In this document: in pieces, positions 1 to 7,803 of the stretch
How the letters are laid out: every line of letters begins with the position of its first letter
How positions within the stretch are numbered: position 1 is the first letter of the stretch
DNA from: Actinomycetota bacterium
Lineage (GTDB): Bacteria > Actinomycetota > Actinomycetes > S36-B12 > UBA5976
Reading direction: 5' to 3'
Length of the DNA stretch: 11,271 bases
Assembly (NCBI GenBank): GCA_016870945.1
Contig: VGAH01000028.1
Location: 1-11,271, forward strand
Translations under genes and position numbers: made by a program
The notes under the pieces: generated by a model
Told to the model about the DNA's origin: nothing
Databases searched by the model: none
Seen by the model: the letters and a program-made list of their open reading frames with translations, nothing else

Positions 1-161
1 AACTCATTTAATGGTGCCTCAGATCGCGCTATTAGTGCCACGTCAGCGCCAGCTTCTGCCATTGCAATAGCGATAGCGCGCCCGATGCCACGCGATGCGC
101 CGGTGACCAAAACTTTCTGACCTGCCATGCTCTGCAGTGCAGCGGGGTTCGTGCTGCTCAT
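1..161 (-). CDS. Short-chain dehydrogenase/reductase, N-terminal part (cut by window edge)
   Basis: Reading down from 161 gives about 53 residues before the window ends, so only the N-terminus is visible. It contains the dinucleotide-binding motif of classical SDR enzymes, VLVTGASRGIGRA at roughly residues 17-29, followed by an alanine-rich helix and the strand ADVALIAR, as expected for a Rossmann fold binding NAD(P)H. The catalytic Tyr-Lys region and substrate loop lie outside the window, so the substrate cannot be named; FabG-like and other SDR oxidoreductases all fit. The ATG at 159-161 overlaps the TGA of the upstream hydrolase gene as ATGA, implying translational coupling. A second in-frame ATG at 126-128 would give the more usual short leader (MAGQKVLVTG) and is an alternative start. 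Confidence 0.85.
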   Translation of the reverse strand, partial: MSSTNPAALQSMAGQKVLVTGASRGIGRAIAIAMAEAGADVALIARSEAPLNE

Positions 162-895
162 AGGTCGCTCCACTTTGTCATTGGGCCATCCCAGTTATTC
201 GGCAACGGGGCGCGATTTAGTGCCACTGCTTGCACGATCTGGTTTAACACTTGACGAACGTAGGGCTCCCCCGTCCAAAGATGTTTTGCCCCTGCCACTT
301 CAATGACTTTGGCTTGCGTTAGTGGCTTAAACCGATCGCGTGCCTCTTTTGGCGGCAAAAACTCATCGTGTTCAGGTATAAGAGCGATCACGGGCCGATT
401 CGAATCGCTCCAAGCGGCGAGTTCGGCGTCGGTGATCGTGCGCAGCGGGGGGCTTAGTAAAATAGCGCCGCGGACGGGTTGACGATTGCCGTGGCGCAAT
501 ATGACATCGGTGCCAAAAGACCATCCGACCAGCCACGGGTCAGGCAGGGCGCGAGAGGCCGCCCAATCAATGGCGGCGTTTAGGTCTTGGCCCTCGAGAT
601 ATCCGTTATCGAAGCTTCCTTCGCTGGTGCCATCTGAGCTGGTAGTGCCACGGGTGTTAAACCTCAGAACTGCAATGCTCGTAAGCGCAGGTAAGCGCCA
701 AGCCATCTTTCGAAAAAGGTGGCTTTGCATGCTTCCACCGTGGGTGGGCAGCGGGTGCACCATGATCAATAGCGCGCTTGGTTCACCATTTTCGGGTAGG
801 GCGATGTCGCCAACGAGCTTTAGGCCATCTGCTGTTTGCAACGTTATGGGCTCTCGCGTCGCCGGCAATACCGAATTCGGCCCTATTTCAGCCAC
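158..895 (-). CDS. Alpha/beta hydrolase family protein
   Basis: The 245-residue product (counting from the GTG at 893-895) has the alpha/beta hydrolase layout. A strand and oxyanion region MVHPLPTHGG lies near residues 45-54, an arginine loop RFNTRGTTSSDG near 78-89, the nucleophile elbow GWSFG with Ser126, a probable acid Asp177 in PEHDEFLPP, and a probable catalytic His205 in GAKHLWTG. The HPLPTHGG and RFNTRG segments resemble the small dienelactone-hydrolase/KANL3-like group of prokaryotic hydrolases, whose substrates are mostly unknown; esterase or carboxylesterase activity is an inference. No signal peptide is visible, so it is probably cytoplasmic. The open frame extends upstream to a TTG at 955, but that start would overlap the preceding gene by over 50 nt and add a residue stretch unlike the family; the GTG lies 8 nt after that gene's stop. 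The 3' end overlaps the SDR gene by 4 nt. Confidence 0.85.
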   Translation of the reverse strand: MAEIGPNSVLPATREPITLQTADGLKLVGDIALPENGEPSALLIMVHPLPTHGGSMQSHLFRKMAWRLPALTSIAVLRFNTRGTTSSDGTSEGSFDNGYLEGQDLNAAIDWAASRALPDPWLVGWSFGTDVILRHGNRQPVRGAILLSPPLRTITDAELAAWSDSNRPVIALIPEHDEFLPPKEARDRFKPLTQAKVIEVAGAKHLWTGEPYVRQVLNQIVQAVALNRAPLPNNWDGPMTKWSDL

Positions 896-903
896 TCGTC
901 GAG

Positions 904-1194
904 TTAGAACCTTCTCTGCGCGACATCGCGGCGGCGCCAACAAGGCGTGTGCCAATGACGTCGCGCGGCAACCCCTTCGGGCCGATCAGCTCGCCACACC
1001 ACAACGTGCGCCACACCTATTGCCACCTCGTGATCACACCCGGGGCATCGATATTCCTTAGTCGAACCCCCGGCCTGCACACCGCGTACAACCCACTCTT
1101 CCCCGCCCCAAGTATCGACTCGCTGATACCCGACAACTCGAACCGGGCGCCCAACGCCAACCGCCTCACGAGCTTTGCTCTTACGCCGCGGCAA
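904..1194 (-). CDS. Small actinobacterial protein with a putative zinc-binding CPGC/HWHxxCW motif
   Basis: This encodes 96 residues starting at TTG (1192-1194). The N-terminus is basic (PRRKSKAR), the centre has a Trp-rich segment (TWGGEEWVVRGV), then come Cys50-Pro-Gly-Cys53, His63, and HWHTPCW with His80, His82 and Cys85. The paired CPGC and H-x-H-x-x-C arrangement suggests a single zinc site, reminiscent of HNH or zinc-ribbon knuckles, but no catalytic core can be identified. I recall similar short proteins as widespread in Actinobacteria, often labelled only as ATP/GTP-binding or hypothetical; no P-loop is present here, so that label would be unsupported. The TTG directly follows the permease TAG in the same frame, and a GAGGG sits 9 nt upstream, supporting this start. 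Its place between an exporter and a hydrolase does not reveal its role. Confidence 0.75.
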   Translation of the reverse strand: MPRRKSKAREAVGVGRPVRVVGYQRVDTWGGEEWVVRGVQAGGSTKEYRCPGCDHEVAIGVAHVVVWRADRPEGVAARRHWHTPCWRRRDVAQRRF

Positions 1195-2007
1195 CTACCG
1201 CTGCCCTCGCGGAGTCCATCGAAAAAACGCCAGCGCTAACACCAACCCCACCAACGCCCAAAGCCCCAAAACCAGCGCCACCATGGGTAACTCCCAGCCG
1301 CCACCAACTTCTGCGGTCTCATAAGTCTCAGGCAAGAACACACTTCGCATTCCTTGGGACATCCACTTCAAAGGAAAGACAGCAGCAAACTGCTGCATCC
1401 ACTCTGGTAATTCGTTGTAGACGAAAAATACCCCTGAGGTAAATTGCAAAACCAGAACAATCGGTGTGACGATGGCTGAAGCAGCCCGCGAACTCTTAGG
1501 CACAACTGAAAAGGCAACACCCAGCAAAGTCCACGCAACAAGCGACACCACGCTGATCCACACAAAGGTGAACCACTTAAACGCGCTATCTGGCAAGGAC
1601 AAGCCAAACAGCGCAATACCAATGCCAAGCAAGATGGCAACCTGCGCCACATACAAAACCGCGTAAAGCCCGATCTTGCCGACAAAAAATGCTGACTTTG
1701 GCATCGGTGTGCCGCCTAATCGCTTGAGCGTGCCGTCTTGTCTTTCTTGCGCAAGGTTTATGACGAGCCCTTGGAACGCCGTGTACAAGACGCCTGAAGC
1801 GATCATGCCGGCCGTGAAGTACTGCGAAAACGAAACTCCACCCGGCATTTCAGAATCTGTAAAAACAGAACCAAAAACCACCAACAGCAGAACGGGGAAA
1901 ACCAAAGTGAACACCACCGCAGCCGGGTCACCAAAAAACGACTTCAGTTCGAAGTTAACTCTCGCGATGCCACTAGCTACAACCCCGGGCAATTTCACGC
2001 TAGCCAT
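1195..2007 (-). CDS. ABC-2 type transporter permease
   Basis: The 270-residue membrane protein has about six predicted transmembrane segments: residues ~29-49 (VVFTLVFPVLLLVVFG), ~64-85, ~110-133, ~142-164, ~173-195 and ~240-262. It carries the conserved ABC-2 cytoplasmic signature ERQDGTLKRLGGTPMP after the second segment and the FPLKWMSQGMRSVFLP element before the last one, as in drug, polysaccharide and lipid exporters of the DrrB type. With the ATPase encoded just upstream it should form an exporter of two permease and two ATPase subunits in the cytoplasmic membrane; the substrate is not predictable. The ATG at 2005-2007 is preferred over a frame-open start at 2037 because GGAG lies 9 nt upstream; it overlaps the ATPase stop by 8 nt, pointing to coupled translation. 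The gene ends in TAG immediately before the next gene's TTG in the same frame. Confidence 0.93.
   Translation of the reverse strand: MASVKLPGVVASGIARVNFELKSFFGDPAAVVFTLVFPVLLLVVFGSVFTDSEMPGGVSFSQYFTAGMIASGVLYTAFQGLVINLAQERQDGTLKRLGGTPMPKSAFFVGKIGLYAVLYVAQVAILLGIGIALFGLSLPDSAFKWFTFVWISVVSLVAWTLLGVAFSVVPKSSRAASAIVTPIVLVLQFTSGVFFVYNELPEWMQQFAAVFPLKWMSQGMRSVFLPETYETAEVGGGWELPMVALVLGLWALVGLVLALAFFRWTPRGQR
1204..1208 (-). promoter_or_regulatory. Ribosome binding site for the small zinc-binding protein
   Basis: GAGGG on the minus strand, 9 nt before the TTG at 1192-1194 and inside the 3' end of the permease gene. It is the main support for choosing a TTG start that abuts the upstream stop codon. 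Confidence 0.5.
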
Positions 2008-2881
2008 CGACGCTAACTCCAACCGCAGCCTCACCAACGAGTTCTAAATAGACATCTTCTAAAGAAGGACGGGTAACCGTTAGCCCCACTGGCTCATGCC
2101 CCATCTCTTGCTTAAGTTTTGTGACGAAATCTGCTGGTGCTGCCGTCAGCTGTTCTTGCAGTTCCCCCCCAGAACCAACCCAGCGCACAGTGGCCATGTC
2201 ACCAGCACGGGCACGTAAATCTTGCAATGACGAATCGGTAACGACGCGCCCGTGATTCATAACCACTACTCGCTCTGCCAAAGCCTCTGCCTCAGCCAAG
2301 TAATGCGTGGTGAGAAGAATCGTCGTCCCCTCACGATGTAACTGTTTGATCAAGCCCCAGAAATCTCGACGAGCCTCGGGGTCAAAGCCTGTGGTGGGTT
2401 CATCTAAGAACAAAAGCTCCGGGCGCCCAACGATGCCCAAGGCAACATCAAGTCTGCGCCGCTGCCCACCAGACAAAGAGGCGACTTTCGAATCAGCCTT
2501 CGACCCCAGCCCGACAAGACCAATTAACTCATCCACCGACCGAGATCGCGGGTAAAGCTTGGCGTAATGACTCAGCAAAAATCGCACGCTCACGTCGCTG
2601 CCGTCAGATGCGGTTTGCAAAACAATTCCTATTCGAGCGCGCCACTCGCGCCCGGCCTTACCTGGGTCAACGCCGAGAACCGATAGCTCACCTGAAGTCC
2701 GCTGGCGATACCCCTCGAGCATTTCGATCGTGGTGGTCTTGCCCGCACCATTAGGCCCGAGCAGGGCGACAAGTTGGCCCGTCTCCACGGTGAGGTTGAG
2801 ACCGTCTACCGCCTTGAACGTGCCATAGGCCTTGACCACGTTGGCAGCCTCTAGTGCGCGGGTAATGGCAGCAGGCTCCAA
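2000..2881 (-). CDS. ABC-2 exporter ATP-binding protein
   Basis: This 293-residue ATPase has every motif of an active ABC nucleotide-binding domain: Walker A GPNGAGKT (42-49), Q-loop Gln89, signature LSGGQ (136-140), Walker B LLFLDEP (156-162) with the catalytic Glu, D-loop GFDP and switch His193 (TTHY). The tail near residues 255-285, ending PSLEDVYLELVGE, is the C-terminal element typical of DrrA-like ABC-2 ATPases. It powers the permease encoded downstream, whose start overlaps its stop by 8 nt. The start is uncertain. TTG at 2879-2881 preserves the first beta strand (ALEAANVVKAYG) but lacks a close ribosome binding site; GTG at 2837-2839 has GAGG 8 nt upstream but would trim that strand. 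The divergent neighbour begins only 9 bp away, so any promoter must overlap the neighbouring gene. Confidence 0.93.
   Translation of the reverse strand: MEPAAITRALEAANVVKAYGTFKAVDGLNLTVETGQLVALLGPNGAGKTTTIEMLEGYRQRTSGELSVLGVDPGKAGREWRARIGIVLQTASDGSDVSVRFLLSHYAKLYPRSRSVDELIGLVGLGSKADSKVASLSGGQRRRLDVALGIVGRPELLFLDEPTTGFDPEARRDFWGLIKQLHREGTTILLTTHYLAEAEALAERVVVMNHGRVVTDSSLQDLRARAGDMATVRWVGSGGELQEQLTAAPADFVTKLKQEMGHEPVGLTVTRPSLEDVYLELVGEAAVGVSVDG
2017..2020 (-). promoter_or_regulatory. Ribosome binding site for the ABC permease
   Basis: GGAG on the minus strand, 9 nt before the ATG at 2005-2007 and inside the ATPase coding region. It decides the permease start in favour of 2007 rather than 2037. 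Confidence 0.6.
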
Positions 2882-2884
2882 AAT
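2879..2884 (+). promoter_or_regulatory. Candidate -10 element for the small membrane protein gene (leaderless)
   Basis: CAAAAT ends 6 nt before the GTG at 2891, the same spacing as in the clearer murA/adenosyltransferase promoter. Only the A at position 2 and the T at position 6 of a TAnnnT box match, no -35 is evident, and there is no Shine-Dalgarno sequence apart from a G-run touching the start codon. A leaderless transcript beginning at the GTG is an inference from spacing alone. Confidence 0.3.
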
Positions 2885-2890
2885 CTGGGG

Positions 2891-3256
2891 GTGAGTTCCT
2901 GGGGAAGTTTCTCATACATTTTTGGGCCTCTCATTGCGGCATTCGTCATTACCGTGCTGGTCTTGGTTCTTCGATGGTCACACGCACGCCCGTCACCCTT
3001 AGTAACTAAATCGAAAAAAATTACCCCCGCAAACGATTACGGACTCTTAGTCCCCGTAGCCGCTCCCCCCACGCAGCGTGAAGCACAAAAACTCGTAAAC
3101 CTCCTTGGCTCACGAAGCATTAAGGCAACACTTACCAACACCACCGACGGGCTTCGAATCTTGGTATGGCCCCACGAAGTAACGCGTGCGAATCAAATAC
3201 TTTCGCGTGACACCACTGCCCCTAGCTCGCGAAGGGCCGGCACGAACCCCTCGTAA
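2891..3256 (+). CDS. Small single-pass membrane protein with a DUF2007-like soluble domain
   Basis: The 121-residue product has one N-terminal transmembrane helix (about residues 8-28, rich in Leu, Val and Ile) followed by a basic stretch (RWSHARP), suggesting an inside-facing C-terminus. Residues ~49-104 form a small alpha/beta module beginning [17 protein letters not shown] and continuing through [11 protein letters not shown]. This resembles the short putative signal-transducing DUF2007-type domain found in many small actinobacterial proteins; the match is from memory and the function is unknown. The last ~17 residues are a Ser/Thr/Arg-rich tail coded in the overlap with murA. It starts at GTG, 9 bp from the divergent ABC ATPase start, and its final 64 nt overlap the 3' end of murA on the other strand. 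Confidence 0.75.
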   Translation: MSSWGSFSYIFGPLIAAFVITVLVLVLRWSHARPSPLVTKSKKITPANDYGLLVPVAAPPTQREAQKLVNLLGSRSIKATLTNTTDGLRILVWPHEVTRANQILSRDTTAPSSRRAGTNPS

Positions 3257-4479
3257 CCACGATCAAGATGCACCACATCGCTTAACACAGTGGTGCCATC
3301 AGCCACTAGGCCTGCACACACCAATGCTGCCGCGGCCCTGATGTCACTGCCCTCGACTGGTGCCCCAGAAAGACGCGCCTTGCCCCTGATGAAACAGTGG
3401 TGACCATCGATATGCACATCAGCGCCAAGCCGCACCAATTCTTGGACGAAGCGAAACCGCGCCTCGAACACATTTTCAGTAACCATCGCTGAGCCATGTG
3501 CCACCGCGTTTAGCGCAATGAAATGTGGCTGCAGATCGGTTGGAAAGCCCGGATAAGGCAGAGTCACCACGTCCACCGCCTTTAAGTCACCATCACTTGT
3601 CACGCTTAGTTCACGTCCATTAGAACTTATTTCAACACCGGTTTGCGCCAGCTTTTCTAATGGCATCTCCAAAAACTCTGGGCAGGCGTTTTCAATCGTC
3701 ACGCGCCCGCTTGCCATTGCGGTAGCAACCGCCCAAGTTCCCGTGACGATTCGATCCGGAATCACCGTGTATTCGGTTGGGTTAAGAGCCTCAACCCCAT
3801 AAATCGTTAATGACGCGTCATCAATGCCTTCAATCTGTGCGCCCATGCGCAAGAGAAACCGGCATAGCTCCATGACTTCGGGCTCTCGAGCGATGTTCTC
3901 TAGTCGCGTGACCCCGTTGGCCAAAACCCCTGCCAGAATCAAAGTCTCTGAAGCACCAACGCTCGGAAACTCCAAGACTATGTCGGCACCTTGCAAGCCC
4001 ATCGGTGCCTTCGCGTGCAAGTAGCCATGATCACTGGTGATCTCGGCACCCATTTGAGTAAGCCCCGCGATGTGAATGTCAAGCCCCCGCGAACCAATTG
4101 CATCCCCACCCGGGAGTGCCACATCGGCCTCGCCAGTGCGCGCCAACAGGGGCCCAAGTACGGCAGTTGATGCACGCATCTTTCGTACTAAGTCGTAGTC
4201 AGCCTGGTGGCGAATGCTCTCGGGTACATCGATAGTTAAAACACGTTCGGACGGGTCATGCGCGACCTCACAGCCCAAGCGCCTTAGCAATTCACTCATG
4301 ATCGTTACGTCCAGAATGTCTGGCACATCTCGCAGCGTCGTCTTGCCCGTTGCCATCAAGCTTGCTGCCATCAATTTCAGCGCGCTGTTTTTGGCACCGC
4401 CGACTCGCACTCGACCGTTTAGTGGCGCCCCGCCTTCGATTCGGATGATTTCGTTCAGGTTCGAAGTCACGTCTTGCAC
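3193..4479 (-). CDS. murA: UDP-N-acetylglucosamine 1-carboxyvinyltransferase (MurA), Asp-type active site
   Basis: MurA transfers enolpyruvate from phosphoenolpyruvate to UDP-GlcNAc, the first committed step of peptidoglycan precursor synthesis, in the cytoplasm. The 428-residue protein is full length and has the family landmarks: GGAKNSALK with Lys30-Asn31, MRAS with Arg102, [10 protein letters not shown] (residues 122-131), the general base region [10 protein letters not shown] with Asp315, and HLDRGYE with Arg407 near the C-terminus. The mobile-loop residue that is Cys115 in E. coli is Asp126 here (codon 4102-4104). The same Cys-to-Asp state in M. tuberculosis and Chlamydia is known to keep activity but prevent covalent inactivation by fosfomycin. 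The start is GTG at 4477-4479 with no Shine-Dalgarno; a -10 box places transcription start at the GTG itself. A second GTG three codons later is possible. The 3' end overlaps the convergent small membrane protein gene by 64 nt. Confidence 0.97.
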   Translation of the reverse strand: MQDVTSNLNEIIRIEGGAPLNGRVRVGGAKNSALKLMAASLMATGKTTLRDVPDILDVTIMSELLRRLGCEVAHDPSERVLTIDVPESIRHQADYDLVRKMRASTAVLGPLLARTGEADVALPGGDAIGSRGLDIHIAGLTQMGAEITSDHGYLHAKAPMGLQGADIVLEFPSVGASETLILAGVLANGVTRLENIAREPEVMELCRFLLRMGAQIEGIDDASLTIYGVEALNPTEYTVIPDRIVTGTWAVATAMASGRVTIENACPEFLEMPLEKLAQTGVEISSNGRELSVTSDGDLKAVDVVTLPYPGFPTDLQPHFIALNAVAHGSAMVTENVFEARFRFVQELVRLGADVHIDGHHCFIRGKARLSGAPVEGSDIRAAAALVCAGLVADGTTVLSDVVHLDRGYEGFVPALRELGAVVSRESI

Positions 4480-4485
4480 CCGATG

Positions 4486-4491
4486 AGGGTA
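4486..4491 (-). promoter_or_regulatory. -10 element for leaderless murA transcript
   Basis: On the minus strand this reads TACCCT, matching TAnnnT. It is followed by a 6-nt spacer and then the murA GTG, so transcription would start at the first base of the start codon. It shares its TA pair (4490-4491) with the -10 of the divergent gene. No clear -35 is visible. Actinobacteria are known to use many leaderless mRNAs driven mainly by such -10 boxes. Confidence 0.6.
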
Positions 4492-4495
4492 CGGT
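4490..4495 (+). promoter_or_regulatory. -10 element for leaderless cobalamin adenosyltransferase transcript
   Basis: TACGGT matches TAnnnT and ends 6 nt before the GTG at 4502, placing the transcript 5' end at the start codon. No Shine-Dalgarno precedes that GTG, which fits leaderless translation. It overlaps by two bases the oppositely oriented murA -10, giving a symmetric bidirectional promoter. Confidence 0.6.
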
Positions 4496-4501
4496 CAGCA
4501 A

Positions 4502-5074
4502 GTGGTCAGATTGACGCGCATCTACACGCGAACCGGTGATGACGGCAGCACAGCACTTGGCGACCTAACTCGCACCCGAAAGACCGACCTTCGCCTTGAG
4601 GCCTATGCAGATGTGGACGAGGCCAACTCAGCAATCGGAGCCGCCATCGCGGTCGGCAACTTAGAACCTGATGTGGTTTCAGTCCTTACTCGCGTCCAAA
4701 ACGACCTATTCGATCTAGGTGCTGATTTATCAACACCGGTAGTAAAGAACCCCGAATACCCGCCACTTCGTGTCATCGATTCACAAATTGACTACCTCGA
4801 GACCCAGTGCGACAAGTTCAACGCCGAACTGCCGGAACTGAAGTCGTTCATATTGCCTGGTGGTAGCCCCGGTGCAGCGATGTTGCACGTAGCCCGCACC
4901 ATGGTTAGACGAGCCGAGCGCGCTACATGGCGTGCTTACGCTGAGTTCCCTGACGAGATGAACGTGTTAGCGGCCAAGTACTTAAATCGGCTCTCGGATT
5001 TGCTGTTTATTTTGGCTCGATATGCCAACCGAGCATCCGGTGACGTGCTCTGGAAGCCAGGGGCGAACCGCTAA
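4502..5074 (+). CDS. PduO-type ATP:cob(I)alamin adenosyltransferase
   Basis: This enzyme adenosylates Co(I) corrinoids with ATP to form adenosylcobalamin, the cofactor of enzymes such as methylmalonyl-CoA mutase. The 190-residue protein is of normal length and carries the family signature regions: the N-terminal ATP-binding loop IYTRTGDDGST (residues 7-17), YADVDEANSAIG (35-46), FILPGGSPGAAMLHVART (116-133) leading into VRRAER (135-140), and the C-terminal NRLSDLLFILAR (162-173), closely matching human MMAB and bacterial PduO. It should be a cytoplasmic trimer with active sites at subunit interfaces. GTG at 4502 follows the -10 box at the leaderless distance. The gene faces the atp operon tail to tail with 36 nt between stops and diverges from murA. 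In M. tuberculosis the equivalent gene (Rv1314c) also lies between the atp operon and murA. No other corrinoid gene is in the window. Confidence 0.95.
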   Translation: MVRLTRIYTRTGDDGSTALGDLTRTRKTDLRLEAYADVDEANSAIGAAIAVGNLEPDVVSVLTRVQNDLFDLGADLSTPVVKNPEYPPLRVIDSQIDYLETQCDKFNAELPELKSFILPGGSPGAAMLHVARTMVRRAERATWRAYAEFPDEMNVLAAKYLNRLSDLLFILARYANRASGDVLWKPGANR

Positions 5075-5113
5075 ACGCCGGCGAACCGCTAACCGCCCGC
5101 GCCCAAACCGCTA
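5062..5113. repeat. Short tandem repeat at the convergent gene ends
   Basis: GGCGAACCGCTAA occurs at 5062-5074 and again, identically, at 5080-5092, an 18-bp period; a shorter copy ACCGCTA lies at 5107-5113. The first copy contains the TAA of the adenosyltransferase gene and the last contains the atpC stop on the other strand. The 36 nt between the two stops contain no convincing stem with a U-run, so this is not a clear intrinsic terminator. Confidence 0.6.
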
Positions 5114-5371
5114 GCTGGAAGTAGTCACCTCTTCACCCAAGATAATCACGTTGTCTGAATCGACGGTCACAAAACCGCCATTTACTCGCGCCGTAACTTC
5201 AGAACCGTCAGTTGCCCGAACAAGCACAGGGCCATCGCCCAAAATTGCCAACAGTGGCGAGTGCCCCGGCAAGATCCCGATCTCGCCATCTAACGTGCGC
5301 AACACCACGGTGGAAGCCTCACCAGCCCAAACCTTCTGAGTCGTTGAGACCATCTCTACCGTTAATGGCAC
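5111..5371 (-). CDS. atpC: ATP synthase F1 epsilon subunit, short form without C-terminal helices
   Basis: Epsilon joins gamma in the central stalk of F1 and couples it to the c-ring. The 86 residues make up the N-terminal beta-sandwich domain: TVEMVSTTQKVWAGEA (4-19), TLDGEIGILPGHSPLLAIL (27-45) with the family-typical GxxGILPGH core, and NGGFVTVDSDNVIILGEE (65-82). The protein then stops, whereas E. coli epsilon (about 139 aa) and mycobacterial epsilon (121 aa) continue into a two-helix or shorter C-terminal domain that can inhibit ATP hydrolysis. Only 36 nt separate the stop from the convergent gene, so this is not a recent frameshift of a longer gene. The GTG start at 5371 lies 5 nt after the atpD stop, with AAGAAG about 8 nt upstream as a weak ribosome binding site. 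It is the last gene of the operon. Confidence 0.95.
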   Translation of the reverse strand: MPLTVEMVSTTQKVWAGEASTVVLRTLDGEIGILPGHSPLLAILGDGPVLVRATDGSEVTARVNGGFVTVDSDNVIILGEEVTTSS

Positions 5372-5376
5372 GAGAG

Positions 5377-7789
<2,413 letters not shown>

Positions 7790-7803
7790 TTTGCTATCGG
7801 CCC

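Noticed and set aside
486..1239. Overlapping plus-strand frames of 191 and 153 codons opposite the hydrolase and zinc-binding protein genes
   Set aside because: Both are low-information Pro/Ser/Arg-rich sequences, whereas the minus-strand products show catalytic and metal-binding motifs.
4102..4104. MurA as an inactive paralogue because the catalytic Cys is missing
   Set aside because: Asp at this site is a known functional variant, and the other active-site residues (Lys30, Asn31, Arg102, Asp315, Arg407) are present.
5075..5110. Intrinsic terminator between atpC and the adenosyltransferase gene
   Set aside because: I searched for an inverted repeat with a U-run on either strand and found only direct repeats and a short CGCCGGCG palindrome, which is not enough for a terminator.
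5075..5371. atpC as a frameshifted or truncated pseudogene
   Set aside because: The conserved domain is complete, the stop follows at a natural domain boundary, and there is no room for a lost C-terminal domain before the convergent gene.
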